Below are positions 50,245 to 62,040 of a DNA stretch of 64,000 nucleotides, in pieces (position 1 is the first letter of the stretch; the number at the start of each line of letters is the position of its first letter). The position numbers were made by a program, and so were the translations under genes. The notes beneath the pieces were generated by a model that searched no databases, was not told where the DNA came from, and saw only the letters and a list, made by a program, of their open reading frames with translations. Source of the stretch: Viscum album (Eukaryota; Streptophyta; Magnoliopsida; Santalales; Viscaceae); assembly GCA_963277665.1 (NCBI GenBank), contig OY728165.1, positions 1,756,866,772-1,756,930,771 of the forward strand, read 5' to 3'.

Positions 50245-51849
50245 GAAGGGATTTCAATTTATGAAGGAGGGAAATAAATCACATGGAATATAAAAATAAG
50301 ATTAAAATAGTATTAAATAATAAATTTGAAAGATTCTACATATTTTTTATAAATCATAATAAAAATTTTCTATAGTAAAATTTTCCTGATTAAATGTAAT
50401 TTAAATAAATTATGTGGTAATTTTAATCCATGAATTTTAATTTTCCCCCTTCATTAACAGAATTTAACTATAATCACCGAAATAAAATTTTAAATATTAT
50501 ATACTAATAATATAATTATAATGTAAGAAATGTAGAATAAATGAATATTCATTTTAAATGTTTTATAATTTACAGTTGTAATTGTCCTATATCAATTTTT
50601 TTTTGGTTTTAAAATAACTATATTAAAAATTATCATAAAATACTATTAATATCCTTTTACAACAATTCAAACAATATTACATTGAAAACAACATGATTCA
50701 AATTGAATTATAATATAAACCATTCAAAAATATGAAATATATTATTTCACACTAATAATATTCTAGTACAAATATATATCAACCAAAATATACGTTTTTA
50801 TATATTTCTGAATAATTTACTAAATTTTTCTATTGATTTAATAAATACTATATCTATGTTACATAATAATTTAATGTAAATAAGTAATCATTAAAAATAA
50901 GAAATAATCATCCATAATAAATATAGTTAATATATATTTAATATAACTATTTATAATTTAATTTATCTACTTTTTATACATCTCTAAAAATTTAGTAATA
51001 TTAACTTCATGCTGGTGACTTTTTTTATTTATTCATTCCATTAATTAATATATAGGTCCTAACCAATGAAAAATGGATCCATGATCATATATTCATGAAT
51101 TGTATGGATATAGTATAACTTCACCAAAATAATATGATAAATTAATTTTTAAAATTTATATTCAGAACACATCTCATGTTTTTATTCTAATTTTACATAT
51201 TTTAACCCTAACGAGGTGATAAATATTTACCATGGTTTCCATTCACAATAAATAAATGTTAATTATATACCATATATTGACATAGTGATTTCAAATATGA
51301 AATAAATTTCAAAATAGTTTATTTTAATTATTATATTTAACTAATTTTAAATAAAAACAAAAATATTAATGAATCCATGTTTTTTTTAAAAAAATTTTAT
51401 TAATATAAAAAATAAAAATCATATAATACATTAAAATTAATTAAAATGAAATTAATTATTTAGTTATTTATATTAGATAACTATTTTTTACTTTTAAACT
51501 ATTTTTAAAAATAAAATATGATTATAAATTCTTGAAGAAACAATAAATTTAAAACAAAAATTGGTGTTTCATGTTATTCACTAAAAATAAACATTCCTAT
51601 AAAAACGAAAAAATAAATTCTAAGGACATTTTGTTATGATGATTTAAATTTTTTTATTATTTTTATAAAATAATGTAACATCAGATTATTTTACAGTATG
51701 TCACTTTTAAAATTTATCTTCTTTTATAGTGTACATTACATGGAACAATGAGATTAATGAAATGATCAAATATTATTTTGATAGTTATCTCCTATCCACT
51801 AGAATGGATATAATGAAATATAATATATAATGTATGGTAATGTAGTTTA

Positions 51850-52970
51850 ATGAAATTTATAATTAAATTATTTGCTGTGCATAATGGTTCTTGGATGGTT
51901 TTTTTCTTTGTTTTTTGTCGTGGTTGGTCCGCTATGATATGCTCTCATGTCTTACTTTTATTTTTGACTTCATTTATGGTGTGTTTATTCATTCCCAGCC
52001 AACTATTATGCACTTTAAACTCATGGTCAGATTCTCTTTTAATGTTCATTCTATGAGAATCATATTCAATAAGTATTTGGTATTTGTATTTTAGCTTACA
52101 TGGATTTCTATGAATCTCCATATTCTTTTAGGTTTCTGATATTATTTCTTCTTCAATTTCATTTTATTCTTTTTTCCCAAGGATTGAATCTATAGTTTCA
52201 TTAATTATTAGGTTCCATATTCAATGTTGTATTCAATATCATTTTTTTATATTCTAATGGGATTAGTCCTTTTTTTTGATAGTTCATTACAGGTTTTGGT
52301 CATCGGTGTGAAGGCATAAGTGCCTATTTCTCAAGAGGCTCGCCAGTTTCGTATTTTTTCCTTGGTGGGGTGGGTTCTAGTGGTGGCTTGGAAAGCACAA
52401 AACTATTATGGATTTTTTCTGAAGGGAATGGAGCATCATGGTGTTATTCTCATATGTACCATTCGATGTCTGATGGTGGTCGGAAATTGTGGTGAGATGA
52501 CATCTTCAGTATAGTTGGTGTTTTCATGATAGAATGTGACGATAATGACAATGTTGGATTTCTTTGGCATAGATGGTTATAGGGTATATTTCCATTATTT
52601 CAACCAACAATCACTTTATTCTATCATTTCTCAATATCAATCAATCCCAAGATCTCTCTGAGTTTGAGCAACACATATGAGTTTAAGGCACTTTGGGATG
52701 TGACTATTAGAGGGTAGCTTCAAGAGGAAGATGGTGACGACATCTTGTTTCTTGATGGAAAGGATGTGTTCAGCTCTATTTTGTAAAATTCTGGGAGTTG
52801 GTAGTGAATTCGCTAATGGTGAATGCATGATGCAGGTAGGATCATGGTCTGTGTATGGTGGTGTTATCTATTTTAATTTTGAATTTTTGTAATTTACAAG
52901 TAGTCCTTTGAAATTTAAATTTTCATTGGGTGGATCTTACTGTGATGAAATTTGTAACATTTGGGGTTGT
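51850..52970. other. Foreign block inside LTR D (possible captured sequence)
   Basis: LTR D and LTR E align on both sides of this block but not within it; E has about 500 unrelated bases here. The composition is clearly less AT-rich and T/G-rich on the plus strand, with short ORFs at 51850-52094, 52320-52514 (plus) and 52637-52828 (minus). I recognise no protein family. It could be a captured gene fragment with intron-like T-rich parts, or another degraded transposon. TGTAACATTTGGGG at 52949 may be a terminal motif. Confidence 0.45.
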
Positions 52971-53654
52971 TATAGTACCCACAAACCTATTAAATGTTTT
53001 ATTATAAAATAAAAAATGGATTTTGGTAGGAATATTATAACGTAAAATTTGATATATGTATATCATTAATTAAGTAAATAAAAATTTTAAAAACAATTAT
53101 TTAAATGATGGTATTTTTGATGAAACTAGAATGATTATTTCAATATTTATAATTATTATAATTATTTAAATGAAAATTTAATTTCATAATATATATAAAT
53201 TATTATTTTTATTATCTAATGATTATAAGATTATTTAACGAAAACATAATTAAATTTTAAAAGTTTTAGAAAATCATTTATAATATTAAAATATATATTT
53301 TATAAGTGTGTGATGATTTTATTAATAAATTATATTTCACATAATTAGAAAACTATATTCATAAAATAGAGAATATTTTTATATTTACACATTAAAAAAT
53401 TGGCAGGGTTCACTTTTGGGATTTTTTAAAAGTAGTTAAATTATTTGTTAATAGGGACATATGGTAATTTATTATATTTAATAAATACTTGAAATGATGA
53501 ATCATATTTGATGTATGAATCACATAATCCTATAATATTGAACAATATCAAATAAGAATAAAATATTTAGTGATAATTCCATATATGATTACATTCATGA
53601 TCTAAAATAAAAACTAAGGAATGTAATAAATGAGAAAACACCTCTCTCATCCAC

Positions 53655-53662
53655 TATAAATA
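53655..53662 (+). promoter_or_regulatory. TATA box of LTR D
   Basis: TATAAATA within CCACTATAAATACCACCTCTC. LTR E has CACTATAAATACTGGATCTC at the matching place, so the promoter context is conserved between two otherwise strongly diverged copies. Confidence 0.7.
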
Positions 53663-56152
53663 CCACCTCTCACCACTTCTTCTCCTAAAACAAATTATTC
53701 CCTAAATCATGTGACTTTTCTTCCCTATAAACATTCAACACATCTTCCTCACATTTAGGATCCATGGGTCTCACCAAAATACAACACCAAACCCCCTTGA
53801 TGAGGTTCTCATGGAGGAGAAATTCAAGAGGTGAAATCCTATTTCATATGTCATTTGCTAAAATTTATTTTCATTTAAAATTAATTATTTATATCCTCTT
53901 TAAAAAAATCAGGATAACTACCTTATCATATATATAGTGGAATATTATTATGATAATGGGATATTCTCCACCAATTCTTATATCTTCCCCTTTATGTTTC
54001 AAAAATTAAAACATCGTCTGTGAGTTGTTGATATACAACCTCTGTAGATGATGCGTTTTTTATCTAATTACACATTCAAATATTATCATATATCCAAATT
54101 TATGGTATATAATATATTTTAATATATTTATTACATCCAATTTAATGTTCTGAAACCATTATATATACATGATATTTATTAACAAAAAAACTGCTTTGTG
54201 ATGATAAAAAAAAGCAACAATATATTCCAAATTATTATTACAAACGTATTATCTAAAGGTTCAAAATACCCCAAATAACAAAAGTAATTATATAAAAATT
54301 TAATATTTTTTATGTTCAATAATTGAATATAATTTCCATTCTGGATAATTATTCTTATTTCTCAAGTTTTTTAATACATGAATAAATGTTATCTAATCAT
54401 GAAATCCAATGAAACGAAAACTTCCGAACAATGAGATTGAATATTATAACATATAAAAAATTAATAAATGGAATAAATAAAATTACATTAAATAAAATTA
54501 ATGTGGAAATGATTTTATGTTAAATTATTAATGAATCTAATTAAGATACCTAAGACAGTTATAGAATATTAATAACACTTTCGGACATAATGTAAGGGAT
54601 TCTCCTTTTAGCATTTTTTCTATTAGATATTCCTTATTCACTAATAGTTCTTGTGTTATTTGAATTTATAATAACCATTGAATTATCATATCACAATTCT
54701 ATTTATCATCATAGTATTAATTTTGTTTTTTTATTGCGAGTAATTTTACGAGGTATCTTGTTCGACTCTCTAAAAAGTGTTACAGGATTCAACATGAACA
54801 TTCATTTTTCATTCGGGTTATGTTTCCACTATTTATACCCCAATGTAATTCTACTTTATTTTTTTAGGGACAATATAAAATTGGTTTATATGTTTAAATA
54901 TCATTTATCCATCACATTTCAACCTACTTTGATGTGAAATGCATGATTCCCTTCTCAATTCATCCTAATACAATATCATGATTGAAGGGAATATACCGGT
55001 TTCATAAAAATTTTAATGTGAAATATATAATCTATTTTAATCCATTGTAATTTATATTGAATCACTAATATTATTATGAAAACTATCTTTTTCTATTTTT
55101 TTATTCATAAATTATTCCATTTTCTACATTAATCAATCTTTTTAATTTTACAACAAACCCCACTATAGTGGATTATTTTTAAATTATTCTTAAATTCCAT
55201 TTTTTACAGGATTAAAATTAAAATGAAATTAATTTATTAGTCATATATAACATCATTGCCCTTATATTTTATTTTCTTTGATATACATTTTTACCATGTT
55301 ATTTGTTTTGAAAAATAAAAATTATATTTTCAAAATAACTATTCTTTTCAAGGAAAAAGTTATTTCTCTATATAATTTGTCAATGATTTTATATGATTGC
55401 ATAAATATTTGATTATGATTGAAATATTTAAAATTTTTAAGGGACACATTGATTAAATTATATTTTACAACATATGAAGAATGAATTTTACTTATTATGT
55501 GACGGTCAGAGCCTCATATACCCCTCAATGTATCCGTAGGTCTCATGAGACAAAGTAGACTGGGTATTGGTTGAGTCTTTACACATTCTTGTAAAATTCA
55601 TGGATTCAACATTGATTATATTTTTTTGATGTCAGATATTATGAATTCTCTCATTATAAAACTATTATTTTATATTCCTTATGATATTTGGACTTGTGTA
55701 AAATACAAGGTTATGTTTTATTTTCATGTGATTAATTATGTCATTATTTAACAATCATTTATTCGTTTTATATTATTCTAACTATTGTTTTTAAGAGGCA
55801 TGTGTTTTTAGTTATTCACCATGACCTATAGTTTATGTTTATTTATGATATCTTTATTTGAATTTTTTACCAGTACTTAGAATCTGAGCTAAATGATTTA
55901 TTATGTTTTACTTTTTTATGAGAAATGAAGAAGTATTTTAGGAATGAGTTTCAAGTATAATAATGGGGTTTATGGTCCATTTAATGGAATTTAATATGTT
56001 TTATTTCATTTGAAGTATTAATCTATATTTTTTCAATTTAATCTAGCTTCCAAAACTAATAAATTGATTTTGAATTTGTGGTTCTACTCATGTATTTATG
56101 TAAATAACGTACGCCAATAAATCTAGGATTCTGGGATCAGGGACATTATAGT

Positions 56153-56164
56153 TGGTATTAGAGG
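56153..56164 (+). other. Primer-binding site of element D-E
   Basis: TGGTATTAGAGG is one C-to-T change and one final base away from the initiator-Met tRNA site TGGTATCAGAGC. It lies directly after the LTR D end and proves plus orientation. Confidence 0.85.
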
Positions 56165-58156
56165 AATTTTAGTATAAAAACTCTGATTTTATATTTAGAA
56201 ATAATATATTAGGTAACAAAACAAAAATATATAATTTGAGGAAAACCATTGTAGAACATCCTAGAATTTTTTAAGGTATGTAATATATGGATCTACCTAG
56301 AAATATATAAATATATGGATACTATAGGTGGTTGTGGTTGTAGTACAAATGTACCTAGTGGTAACAACAATGGAAAGGTGTGTTGAGCTTAACCTGACAT
56401 AACCTGGTACATGACATTTGGCATCACTACGTACATAGTTTGACACTCCCAAGGTATATGTTTAAGATAATTCACATTTTTATTTAAAATAATTATGAGC
56501 TATTCAACTGGTAAAATTTTTCTAAATAAACCATGTTTATGATTATGAGATTTTGAATGCATATCTTTTAAATTTATGTTATATTTTTTGTAGATTAATA
56601 TTATTGATTATGATTAGTAACTTCATTTAGTGTATGTGATTATTCAAAAATAAAAACACTCAGAAGGAATGAGAGCCTCCCCAATTGACATAATCTAATA
56701 TGTATGAATGAGAATATATTTTATGAATTTATGAAAATATTTTCAATGGAAGAAGTCCCTAGAACATTCCCATTATATGAGGAATTAGTAACATTTTCTT
56801 TGAATATATTAAAATAATTATTCATGTTTTATGATTTGGACATAATGAAAGAGAAGAAGCAGATCAAAGAGAATATATTGGATAAATTGATTATGGGAAA
56901 AAATTATTTCCCACATATGATAATTGTGGAAGGAAAAACATTAGTATATGATTATTTGGGAAAGGAGTTGGCTTTGATTATGGTGAGGAAATACACCATA
57001 CTCAGAATTGAAAGGGAATAATGTGATTTTCTAATATTTAAGACATTAATTACAAGAATATGGGTCATACATAATACACCACCTTAAGTGTCAATGGAAT
57101 ATATCACAATAAAATAAAATTATTATGGTATAGCTTATTTTCCTCTATCATATGTAGAGTAATTATTAATATTCTTATATTTTGGTTCAATAGTTATGTT
57201 ATTAGGCTATTTTTTTTAATAATTCATTATTTATAAGAATAATGAGATATATAAGGATTGTACTACAATACTTATTTAATTATTTTAATAAATTCATGTT
57301 TTTATTAAGGTATTAATGTGATCAAGGTATTAATATATTTTAGTATGTAGTATTATGGAATAAATTATTCATGGAATCTTAATTTTTGTTGAATTTAATG
57401 ATTTATTGACAATAGTTCTAATTTTTTTTGTAATTGAATATGGATAGATATGTTTTATATGGGTCTTAAGATTAACTACATTTCAAATGGATCTAGTTAA
57501 TCTCTGGAAAATATGGGTAAATGAAAAAATGATCTAACCTTCATGGTTTCATAAAATATTTAATGGCATGAGGAATGAGTTAAGGATAATATAATTCGAT
57601 AAAAGCGTATTAGGTTTTAAAAAATCATCTTGAACATTCATTTCTAAGTGAAAGGCATGATGTGAAAATTGATCGAATTACAACCAAAGGTTAAGATAAT
57701 GCTCATGGCAAGGAATGAAAAAAGTATTTTTATTTTCTCATGTTCTAATTTGAGTTTTAATTAAATCCCATATCATTAATAAAAATAATTATAATAAAAA
57801 ACATTATGTGATTACTTTTCTTCCCGAGAAATAAATAATCATTTAATAGATAAAATAATTTTTTGTAATATGATAGTTATATTTATAAAGAACAAATTAT
57901 CTACCATTATCCATAAGAACATGATATATATATATACATATATATTAATCTTTCATGTTTATGTTTCCACTTTACACTAATTATTTCCAACTAGAAATAC
58001 ATGTACTGTGATGATGTTTTCTTTTTTCCTTTCCCTCTTATTAAGAGTATATTTTAGTAAGAAAATTTACAATTTGGATTTCCAAAAATGAATTTTTGAA
58101 GTGTAAACCTTTTAGTTTTCTGCTATATTTTCAAATTACATGAAAAAAAAATAATT
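56165..58156 (+). mobile_element. Short interior of element D-E
   Basis: Only 2 kb between the LTRs, so RT and most of pol are absent. A gag-N-terminus-like reading occurs near 56312-56380 (MDTIGGCGCSTNVPSGNNNG). One open stretch of 65 codons (56824-57021, MFYDLDIMKEKKQIKENILD...) has a charged, coding-like composition but no motif I recognise. Probably a non-autonomous or internally deleted copy. Confidence 0.5.
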
Positions 58157-58170
58157 AAAGGAGGTGATAA
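58157..58170 (+). other. Polypurine tract of element D-E
   Basis: AAAGGAGGTGATAA directly precedes the LTR E start TATAACACCCC. This is the chromovirus-type PPT and LTR junction. Confidence 0.8.
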
Positions 58171-61100
58171 TATAACACCCCAAATTTTTTTAAGTCACCT
58201 CTTATATATATATTCTTTAATTGTGTTAATTATAGAGAACCACTAGATTCAAAAAATGAATAAATATTATTCTGATAGTTATCACATAGCCCATGGAATG
58301 GAAGGAAAGAGGGAGATTTATAAAAATATAAGAATATATAATAAAAATTTTGAAAAATTAAATATTCATTAATCATTAAATAAAAAATTAAAATTAAAAT
58401 CAATTAAACCCAAGATATGTTTTTTTTATAAATACATCATTTTATAACAAAAACTATATATTATATTAATATATTTAATTAAAAACTATTAGTGAAAGAT
58501 ATTATTTAAAATTAAATTTTTAATATTCATAAAAATGTTTTTATATTCAAAAAATTTGACTGATTGGATTAATATTTGAGTAAATCAAATTTCATGCATA
58601 AACATTATATTTCCTAAAAATAATTCTACCAAATTTTAATGTTACACATGATTTAAAAATAAAATTTCATTGTATAATAAAATTTATTTAACTAAATAAA
58701 CTTCATTTTTAAGATCATAATTTCAAAATTAGCTTAGAGGGAAATTTCTATATTTTTTTGAAAATATTTACTTTGGAGTGAATAATGAAAAATCATGGTT
58801 TTTGTAAAACTGGCAATATGTATTATTGATAGAATAATTTTTATTTCAATAGAAACATCACTTGTTAATGTATTAAAAAATTAGGTATCAGATAAATGAT
58901 AATATTTTACATTAATTTCCATAAATAAGTAAAATAATGTTTTATAAATGATAAAATAAATGATGGTATTTGTGTGAAATAATAATATATATTTAATGTT
59001 TTATAATTAATATAATGATTTAAATGAATGATTATTTTCAAAAAATTTGAATTTTAAATTAATATTTTACTATCTTATAATTATTTTTTAATTTTATGAT
59101 ACCTTAATAAAATTTTCAAATTGTTATAAATAATGTTACAATATAAAAATACATATTTTTTGGGGAAATGATGGTTTTATTTAAAAAATAAATTAAACAT
59201 AATTTAAAAATTGTTTTCCTAAAATAGATTCAATTTTTTAAAAGTTTCAGTTCCAAAATGGTTTGGTTGGTTTTTTGGGACTTCCTAAAGGAAGTGAATT
59301 TTTTGTGAATAGTGAAATATAATAATTTATGGTGTTGAATAAATTCATAAATTATTGAGTTATAGCTGATGAATGAAAGAAGTAATCCCAAAATATATAA
59401 ATATTTTTCTTTATTATAAATTAATTAATTATTATTAATAAACTCTTCTATGTCTTCAACAAAAACAATAAAATAATAAATATAATAATTATAAAACAAC
59501 CCCCTCTTTCACTATAAATACTGGATCTCAACACATCTTCTCATCAGAACTATTAATCCTTAAATATTTTATCATTTATTCACAATAAAATTTACAATAC
59601 ACCTGCCCATGTCTTAGATCCTTCTTTCTCATCAAAATAACAAACCTGATCCCTTTAAGGATGTTCTAATGGAGAAAAAATTAAAGAGGTAAAATCCATT
59701 TTTTTTTGATTTATTGTCATTTAAATTTATTAATTTTGATATACATTCCTTTCCCCATCCTTAAAAAATCAACGTAAAAAATATTCTATATACTATAATT
59801 TTTATGTAATGGTATATCCCTCATTATTTATTTTTCATCCCCATTTTATTCAAAAAATGAAAAAATCATAAGTGGGGTGCTGATTTATTCCATACAAGGA
59901 AGAAAACTTTTCTAGTTTCAATTCCTCCTTGGAAGCTGGTAATAAAACATTTTTTTATTAAAAAAGAAAATAATATATTAATTTAATCATATATAATATT
60001 CTACAACCATTATATATACATGATATTTTTTTGACAAAACAAAAATAGAGTGTGATGATTGAAAAATGTGAAAATAATACAAAATTGTTATCACTAACGT
60101 ATTATCTAATGATTCATGATATCTATAAACAAAATAAATGAGAAATATAACATTTTATATTATATATTTAGATTAATATAATATAATTTAAATTATTTAT
60201 AATTATAACTGTTTCACATTATATTTTTACATGTATAAATGTGAAGTTATAGTGAAAACCATTGAAATGTACACTTTTGTATGACAAAATTGAATATTAT
60301 AACTCGACAAAAACTGAATAAGTTGAAATAATAAAATCAAAATAAATAATTTAGATACTCAAATTGTTAATAATTAATGTATTAATGAATCTAATTTTAT
60401 TTTTAAGGACATTGTATTGAATTGATGAACACTTTTAGACATAAGGTAATGGTTTCTCGTCTCACCTTTATTTATTAGAGTTACTTCTTATTCACCACTA
60501 TTTAATGACAGGTTTTTTTGTATAACTAAAATTGATGTATCATATCATGAATATTTCTACATTCATAAAATTAATTTTATTATTTTATTATCATTAATTC
60601 AATTAGTTATATGGTTCTACTGTTTGCAAAGTGGTAAGGGACTCTTATCGAACATCCATTGTCCTTTCGGGTTTTGTTATCCCTCTCTCTAACCAATTTT
60701 GTTTTAATTTTTATTATATATATATATTATAATTTTTTGTTATATTTTAAAGCTTTATTTATCCATATCATTTCATACAAAATTTATCTGAAATATATGA
60801 TTTACTTCGCAACTCTTCTCGATTTACACGCCCGATTAAAGATAATTTTATAGATTCTTACCTATTTTCTAGTGCAACATATAATATATTTTAAGCCACA
60901 TATATTTCTCTAAAATCAATCAATTTATCTTGGAAAACTATATTTCTTCATTTCATTTATAAATAATAATTCATGCCTTTGTCTCTATTAAATTATATTT
61001 AATATTTTTTATCAAATTGTACTAAATCGCTTGTTTAGAAAAGATTATTTAATGATATTTTTACATGTTTACACATATATTGGGAATAGTTTGTTCCTAA

Positions 61101-62040
61101 TTTATAATTTTAATTTAATTTCATTTTATTTTATTTTATATAAATTTTCAGAATGTTTTTTAAGAAAAATACATATAAATTTTCTAAAAAGAACTCTTTC
61201 TTTCCATGAAAAACTGAATTTTCCTCAAAAAAATAATCTCTGATTTATCAAAATTACAACTGTCTATTATTATGATTAAACTATTCCAATGTGGAGAAAG
61301 ATAAATTTTACTTATAAATAATATTTTTAATAAATGATGAATTCATTTTAATTTGAAATTAATTGATTGGGCCCACTATAAAAGCTTCATGAATTGGTAT
61401 GACAAATGTGAAATTCTAGACCCATTATTTGCCATGTCCTTTCCCATTAATGTAGACTTCTTGGACAAGGCCTTACCCATTATGGATGACTTATTTTATG
61501 ATTCCTTGATTTTATGTTTATTTTTTCTAGAATTATTTATTCCCTAATTATGAATTAGTTTTTGATATTCAATTTGATTATTCAACTTGTAGAATATCCA
61601 GGATTCTATTTTATTATCATGTTATTGTTAATGGAATTGCTAACAAGTTTTTATTTATTCAATATTATGGTCATTTTTTTTGTTTTAATGTAATTTGTTT
61701 TTAGTTATTCAAAAATTTTTATAGTGTCTGTTTAATTTTGATATCTTATACTGTATTTCATACCATTACATTGAATCCGAACTCACCCATTTAATATGTG
61801 TAATTTTTCCCCAGGTTATCAAAATTTATATTTTGAATGAATTATTAAGATATTAATGAGTTTATTGGTTGTTGAAAAGGATAATATAAGTTTTACTTGT
61901 TTTAATTTTTTAATATATTGTTCATGTGTATATTAATTATTCCAAATATACTAACGCAATCAGTCAATTAGGATTGTGTGTTGTATTTATATCTTTATAA
62001 GAATGTAAGGTACTAACTCCGGACTACTGGGGATACAGTC
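58171..62040 (+). mobile_element. 3' LTR (E) of old gypsy-like element D-E
   Basis: Starts TATAACACCCCAAATTT (ancestral TGTAACACCCC with one G-to-A change) and ends near GGGGATACAGTCA at about 62040, where LTR D ends ...AGGGACATTATA. Length is about 3870 bases. A TATA box lies at 59513-59520. The copies are strongly diverged and AT-shifted, so the insertion is much older than copia or H. ORFs at 60659-60853, 61031-61243 and 61353-61547 are chance. Confidence 0.75.
59513..59520 (+). promoter_or_regulatory. TATA box of LTR E
   Basis: TATAAATA, 1342 bases after the LTR start, in the same context as LTR D. This distance is the yardstick used here for reading relics B, C, F and I. Confidence 0.7.

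Larger units (their letters stand above)
47401..51673 (-). mobile_element. AT-rich LTR relic C (minus strand, limits approximate)
   Basis: Contains three ~190-bp-family units (49510-49920) and a minus-strand TATA box at 50237-50244, spaced as in relic B. A segment near 47930-47975 (AATAAAGGGCGATCTCAT) resembles 18525-18550. The LTR start should lie near 51.6 kb, directly left of LTR D, but is not clean. No coding potential. Confidence 0.45.
51674..56150 (+). mobile_element. 5' LTR (D) of old gypsy-like element D-E
   Basis: Starts TGTAACATC at 51674 and ends just before a PBS at 56153. It aligns with LTR E at many points: TATTTTGATAGTTATC (51773; E 58270), AAATGATGGTATTT (53103), the TATA region, CCATTATATATACATGATAT (54158; E 60008), CGTATTATCTAA (54246; E 60097) and TTCGGGTTATG (54813; E 60666). 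It is about 600 bases longer than E because of a foreign block at about 51850-52970. ORF 54653-54937 has no counterpart in E. Confidence 0.75.

Noticed and set aside
54653..54937. 94-codon plus-strand ORF in LTR D
   Set aside because: The aligned region in LTR E (about 60520-60780) has no matching open frame.
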